Positions 6,712 to 15,404 of a stretch of 64,000 nucleotides of DNA are shown here, piece by piece. The DNA is taken from contig NZ_VIWO01000011.1 of assembly GCF_007829335.1 (NCBI RefSeq), forward strand, positions 1-64,000, in the 5' to 3' direction. Each line of letters begins with the position of its first letter. Position 1 is the first letter of the stretch. This stretch comes from Chitinophaga polysaccharea (lineage in GTDB: Bacteria > Bacteroidota > Bacteroidia > Chitinophagales > Chitinophagaceae). Below the pieces are notes generated by a model, which saw nothing but the letters and a program-made list of their open reading frames with translations, was not told where the DNA came from and did no database searches. Made by a program: the position numbers and the translations under genes.

Positions 6712-7578
6712 TTAACGATCCCGATCGGCTTCAAACACATCTGCTACCAGCTTCCAGCCAGCAGCCTCCGGACGCCATACCTGTACGAAATATCCTTTTT
6801 CAGTCTTGCCCTTCCCATGATATATGATAGCCCTCCCATAATAATACTGCATTTCACGGGCAATGGATGCGCCTTGCCCCAATACCTCAAAGTCACAGCG
6901 CGTTGCGTTGGCTGAACTAAAGTAACGGTGGGCTTCCCTGGAATCCGCCAACTGTGGCCAGTTAGCACGCACCACCAGCGGCGCAGCAGATATGTATTGA
7001 CGGTAAGCCTCCGCGGGCCGGATTTGCGCTGAGGCACAAAATTGCTGAAATGCTCTTTCGGCGGTGCTATCTTTTGCAGGCACATAAACGGGTGCCCTCA
7101 CAGGCAATACTATCTTTGCTGCTTCACAAACCGGAGACGGTAAAGCCGCTACCGTATGCGTTATACCTGCATCCAATATTAACTTGTATACCTGTTGCTC
7201 ATTCTTCTCCCAGATACTAAAAAAATACCCGGTACCCTTTACACTATCCCTTAAAGAATACCAGTAGGGACCAGCAGTAAATCCCATATCGCCGGAACGG
7301 GTTACCAGGGCGTATTCGGGGTACCAACGCAGTTTTTCCGCAGGAACAGCAGTCCGCCTGGCATTCAGGGAAAGACCATTTACCGGCATTCCAGCCCGGA
7401 ACAAAATTCCCCTGGGTGCCAGGTAAGCATCAAATGCCGCCTTGATGCTGGTATTGGCCGCCAGCCGGGCAAACGCCAGCTCATTGTCGACTAATTGTTT
7501 TTTATGAAGGAGATATTGATCGGGGGGACTCATGCTCACCGCGAGACAGATGGCAGCATGGATAAGAAACAACTTCAT
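6712..7578 (-). CDS. Exported SnoaL/DUF4440-like protein, two modules
   Basis: 288 residues. A short hydrophobic N-terminus (MKLFLIHAAICLAVSMS) suggests export. Residues about 25-145 (ELAFARLAANTSIKAAFDAYLAPRGILFRAGMPVNG...YPEYALVTRSGDMGFTAGPYWYS) match the DUF4440 pattern, with W-x-P-x-x-x-x-x-x-SGDMGFT-G as the family core. The second half (ERAFQQFCASAQIRPAEAYRQYISAAPLVVRANWPQLADS...GYFVQVWRPEAAGWKLVADVF) is a shortened second module. The domain is an NTF2 fold; ligand or reaction unknown. Monocistronic, upstream of the M1 peptidase's 3' end. Confidence 0.65.
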   Translation of the reverse strand: MKLFLIHAAICLAVSMSPPDQYLLHKKQLVDNELAFARLAANTSIKAAFDAYLAPRGILFRAGMPVNGLSLNARRTAVPAEKLRWYPEYALVTRSGDMGFTAGPYWYSLRDSVKGTGYFFSIWEKNEQQVYKLILDAGITHTVAALPSPVCEAAKIVLPVRAPVYVPAKDSTAERAFQQFCASAQIRPAEAYRQYISAAPLVVRANWPQLADSREAHRYFSSANATRCDFEVLGQGASIAREMQYYYGRAIIYHGKGKTEKGYFVQVWRPEAAGWKLVADVFEADRDR

Positions 7579-7713
7579 GCTTTTTTATCCTAAAGTTGCA
7601 ACATATGCCGCAATCTTTTGCACGCTGGCGACATATGCCCTGTGAAGGGGTACAAACAACCGGTTCTGCTTCCCCAACTGCATACCTGCAACCGGGGAAG
7701 CATCCGGCAAGTA

Positions 7714-9588
7714 TTACTTTTTCCAGCTGTTATCCTTTTCGTTGGCATCCATAAACAGGTTGCCATCCAGGGTAACCTGCTTCACAGCTTTCTTCAACGT
7801 TACCGGCAGTACCACCACCCTGGCATTTGCTTTCCATACAGCCGGCGTTTGATGAATGCTTTCTTTACTGTCGTCTGCATAGGTAATCACTACATCAAAA
7901 GGCACGGCAAATCCACCGGTATTGGTAATATGCAGCAGCGCTTTCTTTCCACTGATTTTTATATCCGACAAAGTCAGGTCAATGTAGTTATTACTGAAGA
8001 ACCAGTTATTCCAGAACCAGTCAAGGTTTTGACCGGCAGCAGTGTTAAATGAATAGAAGTAATCCCAGGGTATCGGGTGCTTTCCATGCCAGTTGTCCAT
8101 ATAGGCATGTAAACATTTTTTAAAGAGATGTTCCCCTAACAGGTCTTTAATAGCCAGGTACGACAGCGACGCTTTTCCATAGGAGTTGTTGCTATACCCC
8201 ATGCCGCTTACCTGGTTAGACATGGAAATGATGGGCTGATCTTCTTCTGTAGAAGGATCGGTAATATATTTGGTGACCCGGAACCTTTTGTAGAAGTTGT
8301 CCGCTGCCTCCTTTCCCTTCTCTGCAATCCCGATCAGGTATTCGAAAGTGGTAGCCCACCCCTCATCCATAAAGGCATAGCGACTTTCATTGATACCCAT
8401 ATAAAAAGGGAAATAGGTATGCGCTATTTCATGGTCCTGTACCAACTGCGCAAAGCCCAGGTCATCCCCTACCGATCCATCATTCACCATCATCGGGTAT
8501 TCCATATCGGCAAAGCCCTGGAAGGCCGTCATTACGGGAAATGGATAAGGCACGCCGGGATAGTGATGGGAAAACCAACTCAACGCATTTTGTGAAAAAG
8601 CGACGGAGTGGTGGAAATCAGTAGCCGTATCGTTATACGCTGCCTGCACACTGGCACGACGCATGGTGCTGCTGTCGACCACTACGCTCGACGCATCCCA
8701 TACATAATGATTGCTGGCTGCAAATGTTACATCGGCAATATGATGAGCTGCAAACTTCCAGGTGTTCCAGTCGCGCTGCTGCGTAACGGCCCCCCGCTTC
8801 ATCTGGTCCAGGGTAGCAATATGCAGGATATCATCGCTGGTATACGATTGTTTCAAACGCCTGGCCACCTCCGGTTGCAGCACTTCTGCTGCATTCAGCA
8901 AATCGCCGGTCCCCCACACTACGAAGTTCTTCGGCACTTTTACCGCTACCTGGTAGTCGTTAAAATCACTGTAAAACTCTACCCGGTCGGTATGGTCAAT
9001 ACCATCCCAGCCGTTGTAATCATCGTATACAGATACCCGTGGGTACGCATAAGCCATATATACGGTGGTGCTGTCGATCATCCCTTCGCGGCCGCTCAGT
9101 ACCGACAAATCATAGTGCCAGTTGATCTGCAGCTGCACACTGTCTTTCGAAGCCAGTGCCTGCGGGAAAGATACATATGCGGTAGTACCTACGTCATTAT
9201 TGAATTGAACCGCCACCCCGTTGATAAGCAGCGTATCGATGGTGACCCCGTCGGTTAAAAAATCCTTGCTCACATACCCGGAGCGGGGCGACTGGTACTT
9301 ATGCAGGTTGCAGATGATGCGCAGCATCATTCCTTTCAACGCATTGGGGCTGTTATTTACATAGCTGATGGTTTCTGTGCCGGTAACGGTTCTGTTAGGC
9401 GGATTCACCGACAACTGGATATCATAGCGTCCCTTATTCTGCCAGTAACGTTTTCCGGGTGCGCCGGTTTTACTCCTTGTTTCATTAACATATGCCCGCT
9501 TAATATTACGGGGCATATACAATTCCTGTGCGGATGCCAGGGTGTGCGCACCCATCAGCAACAGCAGGCTATACATGATCTTGTTCAT
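7714..9588 (-). CDS. M1-family metallopeptidase, secreted
   Basis: 624 residues with a signal peptide (MNKIMYSLLLLMGAHTLASAQ). The zinc site HEIAH at 386-390 with the third ligand E409 in YAFMDEGWATTFEYL gives the HEXXH-18-E gluzincin pattern. The exopeptidase loop is GFADMEYPMMV at about 358-368, the Bacteroidota variant of GAMEN. The N-terminal beta domain (residues about 50-230) is typical of M1. Expected to trim peptides in the periplasm or at the outer membrane. No obvious operon partner. Confidence 0.9.
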   Translation of the reverse strand: MNKIMYSLLLLMGAHTLASAQELYMPRNIKRAYVNETRSKTGAPGKRYWQNKGRYDIQLSVNPPNRTVTGTETISYVNNSPNALKGMMLRIICNLHKYQSPRSGYVSKDFLTDGVTIDTLLINGVAVQFNNDVGTTAYVSFPQALASKDSVQLQINWHYDLSVLSGREGMIDSTTVYMAYAYPRVSVYDDYNGWDGIDHTDRVEFYSDFNDYQVAVKVPKNFVVWGTGDLLNAAEVLQPEVARRLKQSYTSDDILHIATLDQMKRGAVTQQRDWNTWKFAAHHIADVTFAASNHYVWDASSVVVDSSTMRRASVQAAYNDTATDFHHSVAFSQNALSWFSHHYPGVPYPFPVMTAFQGFADMEYPMMVNDGSVGDDLGFAQLVQDHEIAHTYFPFYMGINESRYAFMDEGWATTFEYLIGIAEKGKEAADNFYKRFRVTKYITDPSTEEDQPIISMSNQVSGMGYSNNSYGKASLSYLAIKDLLGEHLFKKCLHAYMDNWHGKHPIPWDYFYSFNTAAGQNLDWFWNNWFFSNNYIDLTLSDIKISGKKALLHITNTGGFAVPFDVVITYADDSKESIHQTPAVWKANARVVVLPVTLKKAVKQVTLDGNLFMDANEKDNSWKK

Positions 9589-9643
9589 ACCTTAGTAGTG
9601 GTTACAGGGATAAAAATAGGGAAAAGTTGACGGATACTCCTTG

Positions 9644-9850
9644 TCAGAAGAAATACGATTCGATCTTCTGTGCCAGCCGCGACAGAAATTCATTGGGAAT
9701 ATGATCGTGCGAAGCCGCAAGTTTCCCCTGGTCGTCCGGCCGGAAAATTACCTCATGCTCATCTATTTTTACGAGATAGGTTTTCTCCTTATCCGCGGCA
9801 GGCAAGATATGATAGTCTTTGCCGTCTAAATGAATGATCGCCTTTTTCAT
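9644..9850 (-). CDS. Small hypothetical protein
   Basis: 68 residues, MKKAIIHLDGKDYHILPAADKEKTYLVKIDEHEVIFRPDDQGKLAASHDHIPNEFLSRLAQKIESYF. A short beta-rich domain with a C-terminal helix. The pattern (V-K-I-D-x-x-E-V-x-F-x-P-D-D-x-G) looks like a genuine Bacteroidota small protein, but no family name is known to me. It lies 55 nt upstream of the M1 peptidase on the same strand and could share its transcript. Confidence 0.6.
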   Translation of the reverse strand: MKKAIIHLDGKDYHILPAADKEKTYLVKIDEHEVIFRPDDQGKLAASHDHIPNEFLSRLAQKIESYFF

Positions 9851-9904
9851 AACTGTTCTTTTATGGGAAGTTAATCAATTAGCTGCATAAAAACGGGCAG
9901 GGAC

Positions 9905-9921
9905 TGTTTCAAAAACGAACA
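9905..9921 (+). promoter_or_regulatory. TGT-N11-ACA motif upstream of permease gene 1
   Basis: TGTTTCAAAAACGAACA. It matches the motif at 26579 in 15 of 17 positions on the corresponding strand and resembles the 16-nt forms at 15296 and 19526. The next GG box lies 54 nt downstream. Probably an activator site. Confidence 0.55.
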
Positions 9922-9974
9922 CATAGCGTCTCATGTCTATATATAAAAAATATAAAAACAAGTACCTTAGATTC

Positions 9975-9990
9975 CGGTATAATTTTCCTG
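9975..9990 (+). promoter_or_regulatory. Possible sigma-54-like -24 box (degenerate)
   Basis: CGGTAT-AATTT-TCCT. The GG sits at the same distance from the upstream motif as in the other three permease genes and 48 nt from the start codon. The match to TGGCAC-N5-TTGC is poor in itself. Confidence 0.3.
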
Positions 9991-10023
9991 ACCAGGGGAA
10001 ATGCTATTAAATCTTGCCACTTC

Positions 10024-12390
10024 ATGCAGCTATTTAAAATCGCTTTCCGTAACCTGTTTAACAACAAAGGATATTCGGCCATCAATATTATCGGGCTGGC
10101 CACAGGCATGGCTGTTACACTATTGATAGGTTTGTGGATCTGGGATGAACTCAGCTTCAACCATGTACATTCCCGTCACGCGCACATTGCCCAGGTGATG
10201 GACGTACAAACCATTAACGGCGACGTAAATACCAGCGAGGCAATTGCCATCCCGCTGGCCGCCACGTTGCGCAATGACTTCCCGGGCGATTTTAAACATG
10301 TAGCGCTCCTGTTTCCCAACTTCGTACATGCGGTAACGGTAGGCGATCACAAACTATCCCAATCAGGCGTATGGGTACAGCCCGACTTGCCTGCTATGCT
10401 GTCGTTAAAAATGATCAGTGGTAAGCAGGATGCCTTGAAAGATCCTTCATCTGCCCTCATCACCCGCTCCCTCGCCAACGCATTATTTGGTAATACCGAT
10501 CCCATAGGCAAAGGCTTTAAACTAGACAACAGAACCGACTTACAGGTGGGCGGTGTATTTGAAGACCTGCCGCAAAGCAGCTCCTTCTATGGCACCCAGC
10601 TCTTCCTCGCCTGGGACAAAGCCCTCAGCACCTTACCCTGGATGAAAGAAGCTGAACAGCAATGGGATAACCGGTACTGGAAATTATATGTAGAACTGAA
10701 CGAACATGCGGACCTCGACAAAATAAATGCAAAGATTAAAAATGCGGCCCAGTTGCACCTCAAAACAGGTACAGAAACCCTCTTCCTTCATCCCATGGAC
10801 CAATGGCGTCTGTATAACGAATTTAAAAACGGGAAGGTAACAGGCGGAAGGGTCCGGCTAATATGGCTGTTTGGCATTATCGGCGCACTGGTACTCTTAC
10901 TGGCCTGCATCAACTTCATGAACCTCGCAACTGCGAGAAGCGCTAAACGCTCCAAAGAAGTAGGTGTGCGTAAAACCATTGGCGCTACCCGCCTGCAACT
11001 TATCTGGCAGTTTATGGCCGAATCACTGTTGCTGTCGGCTCTTTCCCTTGTGGGTGCTATGGCGCTTGCAGCGGGCTTATTACCTGCTTTCAACCGCCTG
11101 ACGGAAAAACAATTATCCATTCCTTTTTCACCGGTATTGTGGAGCACTATGATCGGATTCGCCCTGTTGACCGGCCTGCTGGCCGGCAGCTATCCCGCTT
11201 TCTATCTATCTTCTTTCCGGCCGGTAAAAGTATTGAAAGGACAACAGCCCCGTGGACGTTTTTCACTGTTGCCCCGTAATACCCTAATAGTAGTGCAGTT
11301 CAGCGCATCCATTGCTTTGATGATTGGTACTGTAGTGATTTATCAGCAGATCCAATATGGCAAAAACAGGCCGGTAGGATATAATCGACATGGATTGATT
11401 ATGGTTACCATGAGCACTGGTGAAATGTACGGCGCACCTTACAATGCCCTGCGCAACGCATTGCTGGCTACCGGCGCAGTGGCCGACATGGCTAAATCAG
11501 ATATGCCCTCTACCAGCAGCCCTGTATACAACACCAATGTACAGTGGAAAGGGAAAGTGCTCCAGGAAGAAATACCTTTTGGCGTCATAGGTGTTACCCA
11601 CGACTACGGACATACGATGGGCTGGCAAATAAAGGAAGGACGCGACTTTTCACGAGCCTACCCTACCGATACCGGGACGGTGGTACTGAATGAAGCCGCC
11701 GCCAGGCTGATGGGAGATGCCGGCGCTCCCGGAGAATTGATCCAATTAGATGGACGCTCCTGCCGGATTACCGGCATCGTAAAAGATATGATCATGGAAT
11801 CGCCTTATGCCCCGGTACAGCCTACTATTTTTCAACTTCGCTATGGGATGATGAATGCGCTAACAGTGCGCATCAACCCGCAACTGCCCATGCGGCAAGC
11901 CTTGGCAGGTATGGCGCCGGTGTTTAAACAATTCAACCCCGAAGGTCCGTTCGACTATACATTTACCGATGATGCCTATGCACAGAAATTTTCCGATGAA
12001 GAGCGCATCGCGAGGCTGGCAGCAGTGTTTGCGGTATTGGCCATCTTTATCTCCTGCCTGGGCGTATGGGGACTGGCGGCATTCATGGCCGAACAACGGA
12101 CCAAAGAGATTGGGATCCGCAAGGTACTGGGTGCTTCTGTGAGCAGCGTATGGATGTTGCTGTCGAAAGATTATGTCCGGCTGGTATTATTATCGCTATT
12201 GCTTGCCACACCGATAGCGTACTATGGCATGCATAGCTGGTTAAAAAACTATCCTTATCATATCACGCTTTCGGGGTGGCTATTTGCCGGCGCCGGTACC
12301 GCCACATTGGCTGTGACTTTGCTCACTGTCAGTTACCAGTCCGTAAAAGCAGCGTTGATGAATCCTGTAAAAAGCCTGGCTACGGAATAG
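10024..12390 (+). CDS. FtsX/MacB-type ABC transporter permease 1
   Basis: 788 residues. A first transmembrane helix near 20-42 (INIIGLATGMAVTLLIGLWIW) precedes a periplasmic MacB-like core (about 45-280). A three-helix FtsX domain (about 282-425) with the ACINFMNLATARSAKRSKEVGVRKTIGA signature follows, then a second periplasmic core and a second FtsX block ending in EIGIRKVLGASVSSVWMLLSKDYVRLVLL. This is the double-module Bacteroidota architecture. Such proteins work with an ATPase partner in export or mechanotransmission; no ATPase gene is in the window. It has the shared upstream motif at 9905. Converges on the GlxA-type gene with 1 nt between stops. Confidence 0.9.
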   Translation: MQLFKIAFRNLFNNKGYSAINIIGLATGMAVTLLIGLWIWDELSFNHVHSRHAHIAQVMDVQTINGDVNTSEAIAIPLAATLRNDFPGDFKHVALLFPNFVHAVTVGDHKLSQSGVWVQPDLPAMLSLKMISGKQDALKDPSSALITRSLANALFGNTDPIGKGFKLDNRTDLQVGGVFEDLPQSSSFYGTQLFLAWDKALSTLPWMKEAEQQWDNRYWKLYVELNEHADLDKINAKIKNAAQLHLKTGTETLFLHPMDQWRLYNEFKNGKVTGGRVRLIWLFGIIGALVLLLACINFMNLATARSAKRSKEVGVRKTIGATRLQLIWQFMAESLLLSALSLVGAMALAAGLLPAFNRLTEKQLSIPFSPVLWSTMIGFALLTGLLAGSYPAFYLSSFRPVKVLKGQQPRGRFSLLPRNTLIVVQFSASIALMIGTVVIYQQIQYGKNRPVGYNRHGLIMVTMSTGEMYGAPYNALRNALLATGAVADMAKSDMPSTSSPVYNTNVQWKGKVLQEEIPFGVIGVTHDYGHTMGWQIKEGRDFSRAYPTDTGTVVLNEAAARLMGDAGAPGELIQLDGRSCRITGIVKDMIMESPYAPVQPTIFQLRYGMMNALTVRINPQLPMRQALAGMAPVFKQFNPEGPFDYTFTDDAYAQKFSDEERIARLAAVFAVLAIFISCLGVWGLAAFMAEQRTKEIGIRKVLGASVSSVWMLLSKDYVRLVLLSLLLATPIAYYGMHSWLKNYPYHITLSGWLFAGAGTATLAVTLLTVSYQSVKAALMNPVKSLATE

Positions 12391-12391
12391 C

Positions 12392-13417
12392 TCACTGCAT
12401 ACGGCCATGCAGGGTGCCCCATTTTTTTGAAGAAGACGACGTATCGGTAGCAGCGCGACTATACTTCTTGCGGTATTCCTGCGGCGTAAGACCAGTAAAG
12501 CGTTTGAACACCTGTCTGAATGTTTTCACATCGTTATAACCAGCATTAAACATCAACGTAGTAATGTTCTGACTATTTTTCTCCAGCTCTTTTTTTGCCG
12601 CTTCTATTTTTACCCGTTGCAGGTATTCCAGTGGGGTATTCTGGGTGGCTTGTTTAAACCGGCGGATATAGTTTCGTTTGCTCATATTGGCCATGGCGGC
12701 CAGCTGGTCGATAGACAGCTGCTCATCAAAATGTTGCTCGATATATACCTGTGTTTTGAGAATGTCCTGGTCCTCATGCCGGCGTTGTCCCTGGAACACG
12801 GCAAAGTGCGATTGATTGACGCGGTCCATATCGATAGAAAACATTTTACTCACCCAGATGCTGGCATCGCGTCCGCAGAATTTTTCTATCAGGTACAATA
12901 CCAGGTTCAGGGAAACAAAGGCGCCGCCGCTGGTGTAGAGACCCTCCTGGTCAGTCATTACCTTATCGGCCAATACATTGATGTCGGGATATCGGGTACG
13001 CATATCATCCAGTGCCTGCCAGTGAGAAGTACAAGACTTACCGGAAAGCAGTCCTGCTTCTGCCAGGAAATAGCTGCCCAGGCACAAGCTGGCCACTTCT
13101 GTTCCACCGGCATGCATGTCGCGGATCCAATCTACCAGCCCTTTATTTTTGGGTAGTACATGATCGGGCGTTCCCTGGAAAGCGGGCGCCATGATCAGGT
13201 CGGTCTGTGTTACCTCATCGATGGTTTTATAACAGATAAACTGTGCCGGCGACTGCAACTGTATGTTTTTCATCTTTTCGCCAATGAGCTCCAGCTTAAA
13301 AGCAGGCTCTTTACCCGCTTGTGCGCAATAGCGGTTGGCGCCGTTGAAAATATCCATCACACTGGCGATAGAAGAAAGGATAGCATCTTCGTAAATGAGC
13401 AAGGAAATTGTTTTCAT
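12392..13417 (-). CDS. GlxA-type transcriptional regulator (DJ-1/PfpI + AraC)
   Basis: 341 residues. The N-terminal DJ-1/PfpI-like domain (about 1-190) contains the nucleophile-elbow-like segment GGTEVASLCLGSYFLAEAGLLSGKSCTSHW. The C-terminal AraC/XylS HTH pair (about 225-325) includes LSIDQLAAMANMSKRNYIRRFKQATQNTPLEYLQRVKIEAAKKELE and VMFNAGYNDVKTFRQVFKRFTGLTPQEYRKKY-like sequence. Such regulators sense small metabolites and activate neighbouring genes. It is divergent from the DUF899 gene at 13551, a likely target. A -7 box at 13441 serves it. Confidence 0.9.
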   Translation of the reverse strand: MKTISLLIYEDAILSSIASVMDIFNGANRYCAQAGKEPAFKLELIGEKMKNIQLQSPAQFICYKTIDEVTQTDLIMAPAFQGTPDHVLPKNKGLVDWIRDMHAGGTEVASLCLGSYFLAEAGLLSGKSCTSHWQALDDMRTRYPDINVLADKVMTDQEGLYTSGGAFVSLNLVLYLIEKFCGRDASIWVSKMFSIDMDRVNQSHFAVFQGQRRHEDQDILKTQVYIEQHFDEQLSIDQLAAMANMSKRNYIRRFKQATQNTPLEYLQRVKIEAAKKELEKNSQNITTLMFNAGYNDVKTFRQVFKRFTGLTPQEYRKKYSRAATDTSSSSKKWGTLHGRMQ

Positions 13418-13440
13418 GGCAATTAGTGTATGATGCTATA

Positions 13441-13468
13441 CAAAAGTAGGGTATTCTGTTGGCACAAA
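13441..13468 (-). promoter_or_regulatory. Promoter of the GlxA-type regulator
   Basis: On the minus strand a TTTG (plus 13465-13468) and TACTTTTG (plus 13441-13448) are spaced by 16 nt, somewhat short for the usual 19-21. The ATG follows 23 nt later. Confidence 0.4.
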
Positions 13469-13550
13469 TGCCCCCTAAATTAGGCGTGTTTGCACAGGTG
13501 GTTTTTCCCTTAAACAGGAGAAATTTGTAAGACACTAAACAGCAGAAATC

Positions 13551-14363
13551 ATGAGTACCAATGCATCTGCCGGTTTAACGTCCTCACCCGTAAAACCCGG
13601 TTTCTCTCCCCAGGTAGTATCTTCAGAAGAATGGCTGGTGGCCAGGAAAAAATTCCTGGAGAAAGAAAAACGGCTCACCCGCCTGCGCGATGAATTGAGC
13701 CGTGAACGTATGGCCCTGCCATGGGTAAAAGTGGAAAAGGAATATGTGTTTGAAGGCCCTGACGGAAAAGTAACCCTCTCCGACTTATTCAATGGCCGTA
13801 GTCAACTGATCATCCAGCACTTTATGCTGGGCCCCAACGATGCCGAAGGTTGCGTGGGCTGCTCTTTTGCGGCCGACTCTATCGATGGCGCATTGCCCCA
13901 CCTGGAAAACCACGACGTATCACTGGTAGTAGTTGCCCGGGCACCATTTCCGAAGCTGGATGCATTTAAAAAACGTATGGGCTGGAAATTCCCCTGGGTA
14001 TCTTCCGCCGGCAGTGATTTCAACTACGACTATCACGTATCCTTCCACAAAGAAGATATAGCAAAAGGGAAGGTAGCTTACAATTACAGCACCATAGACG
14101 ATTTACCGGTGCATATGGAAGATCTGCCCGGACTCAGTTGCTTTTATAAAGATGAAACAGGAACGATCTATCATACTTACTCCACCTATGCAAGAGGAGG
14201 AGAATTACAGCTAGTCACCTATAATTACCTGGATATAGCGCCACTGGGGCGTAATGAAGGAGCTGATACCAATCTTTCCAACTGGGTGCGTCACCACGAC
14301 AAATACGATAGTCCTAAAATGGCGCCCGGCTCCTGTTGCAGTTCAGCGGAGGGTGCGTCATGA
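13551..14363 (+). CDS. DUF899-family thioredoxin-like protein
   Basis: 270 residues. WLVARKKFLEKEKRLTRLRDELSRERMALPWVKVEKEYVFEGPDGKVTLSDLF is the diagnostic DUF899 opening. QLIIQHFMLGPNDAEGCVGCSFAADSIDGALPHLENHDVSLVVVARAPFPKLDAFKKRMGWKFPWVSSAGSDFNYDYHVSF is the thioredoxin-fold centre with a CVGC pair. The family is thought to be redox-related; substrate unknown. The stop overlaps the ATG of the next gene (ATGA), implying translational coupling. Divergent from the GlxA-type regulator. Confidence 0.9.
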   Translation: MSTNASAGLTSSPVKPGFSPQVVSSEEWLVARKKFLEKEKRLTRLRDELSRERMALPWVKVEKEYVFEGPDGKVTLSDLFNGRSQLIIQHFMLGPNDAEGCVGCSFAADSIDGALPHLENHDVSLVVVARAPFPKLDAFKKRMGWKFPWVSSAGSDFNYDYHVSFHKEDIAKGKVAYNYSTIDDLPVHMEDLPGLSCFYKDETGTIYHTYSTYARGGELQLVTYNYLDIAPLGRNEGADTNLSNWVRHHDKYDSPKMAPGSCCSSAEGAS

Positions 14364-14695
14364 AACCGTATTGCTCCTGCGGTGGTGCTACGGGCAGCAA
14401 CACCAGCAGCAAAGCAACACCTCCACAATCCACCGGTTCGCCCTCCTTCCGTCAGCGTATCATCAAAACCGTGCGATGGCTGCTACCGGGCATCACCCTC
14501 GCACTGATACCTAAATGCCCCATTTGTCTGGCTGCTTATGTAGCAGTGGGCACAGGAATAGGGCTATCTGTTACCGCGGCCACCTGGCTGCGAACAGGGC
14601 TGGTGGTGTTGTGTGTGGGTTCATTAATATACCTGGTGCTGAATAAGGGATTGCACCTGCTGCAACAACACCGGCAGGCCAGATCAAAGCCCTAA
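14360..14695 (+). CDS. Small membrane protein with CPxC motif
   Basis: 111 residues from the ATG that overlaps the DUF899 stop. The N-terminus is Cys-rich (MKPYCSCGGA). Two to three membrane segments follow: LLPGITLALIPKCPICLAAYVAVGTGIGLS and LRTGLVVLCVGSLIYLVLN. The CPICLAAY motif inside a helix recalls MerC-like and related small metal or redox membrane proteins. The coupling with DUF899 suggests a joint role, possibly in thiol or metal handling (inference). The 3' end overlaps the convergent GNAT gene by 12 nt. Confidence 0.65.
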   Translation: MKPYCSCGGATGSNTSSKATPPQSTGSPSFRQRIIKTVRWLLPGITLALIPKCPICLAAYVAVGTGIGLSVTAATWLRTGLVVLCVGSLIYLVLNKGLHLLQQHRQARSKP

Positions 14696-15202
14696 TGCAA
14701 TATTAAACAACATCAGTTCCTCCGCCTCTCCCGGCGGAAGAATAGTACCCTGCAGGGTAAAGCCGGAACGCGTAAGCAAACGTACCGACCGGTGATTATC
14801 CTGCTGGGTAATCGCAAACAAATAAGGCAAGGCCAGCTCATTTCGTGTATACTCCAGCGTAGCCGCTGCCGCTTCATAAGCATAGCCCTTTCCTTCTGCT
14901 TCCGGTAAAAAAGCAAAGCCAAGATCCGGCTGGTCCAGGTATTTCCTTTTAAACAAACCACAAATACCGATAGGCGCATTCGTTTCCTTTAATACCACTA
15001 CCCAGGCTCCATATCCCTGCTCCGCATATAAACGCAGTAAATTATTCATGATATAGCGCTGTGCATCTGCCAGGGTACGTATCTGCCGGTCCCCGATATA
15101 TTGCAGCCAGCTGGGCGTATTCAATAACTCCAGGATAAATTTATCGTCCGATGCAGCAAACGTACGTAACTGCAAACGGGGCGTTTCAAATAAGATTTTC
15201 AT
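14684..15202 (-). CDS. GNAT acetyltransferase, RimJ/RimL type
   Basis: 172 residues. ETPRLQLRTFAASDDKFILELLNTPSWLQYIGDR is the Acetyltransf_3 opening. The acetyl-CoA loop is LPEAEGKGYAYEAAAATLEYTRNELALPYLFA, followed by NHRSVRLLTRSGFTLQGT (the N-x-x-S-x-x-L-x-x-x-G-F block). Likely acetylates an N-terminus or a small amine; the substrate cannot be told. Cytoplasmic. Overlaps the CPxC gene tail to tail. Confidence 0.85.
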   Translation of the reverse strand: MKILFETPRLQLRTFAASDDKFILELLNTPSWLQYIGDRQIRTLADAQRYIMNNLLRLYAEQGYGAWVVVLKETNAPIGICGLFKRKYLDQPDLGFAFLPEAEGKGYAYEAAAATLEYTRNELALPYLFAITQQDNHRSVRLLTRSGFTLQGTILPPGEAEELMLFNIALGL

Positions 15203-15295
15203 GCATCCAGTTATTACGAGTCCTTACAAAATAGATTTTTCCGGTGAAGACAGCAAATAAGCGTTGCTGCTTTGGCCGCAAAAATGAACAACGAC

Positions 15296-15311
15296 TGTAC
15301 AGAAACGGACA
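15296..15311 (+). promoter_or_regulatory. TGT-N10-ACA motif upstream of permease gene 2
   Basis: TGTACAGAAACGGACA. It shares GAAACGGACAT with the site at 19526 and lies 52 nt before TGGCAC at 15363. Confidence 0.6.
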
Positions 15312-15362
15312 TTTTCGTTATTTTATGAAACGTAATTTATTGATTTATAAGTTACCGGATTC

Positions 15363-15378
15363 TGGCACCCGATTAGTA
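15363..15378 (+). promoter_or_regulatory. Sigma-54-like -24 box TGGCAC
   Basis: TGGCAC-CCGAT-TAGT. The -24 half is perfect. The -12 half has GT where GC is expected at the standard spacing. It ends 26 nt before the ATG at 15405. Confidence 0.45.
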
Positions 15379-15404
15379 TGCCTCCACAAGACTATCTTGT
15401 TCAT

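Noticed and set aside
8608..9258. Plus-strand gene opposite the M1 peptidase
   Set aside because: The minus-strand frame has a signal peptide and the zinc motif; the other frame has none and is Cys/Arg-rich noise.
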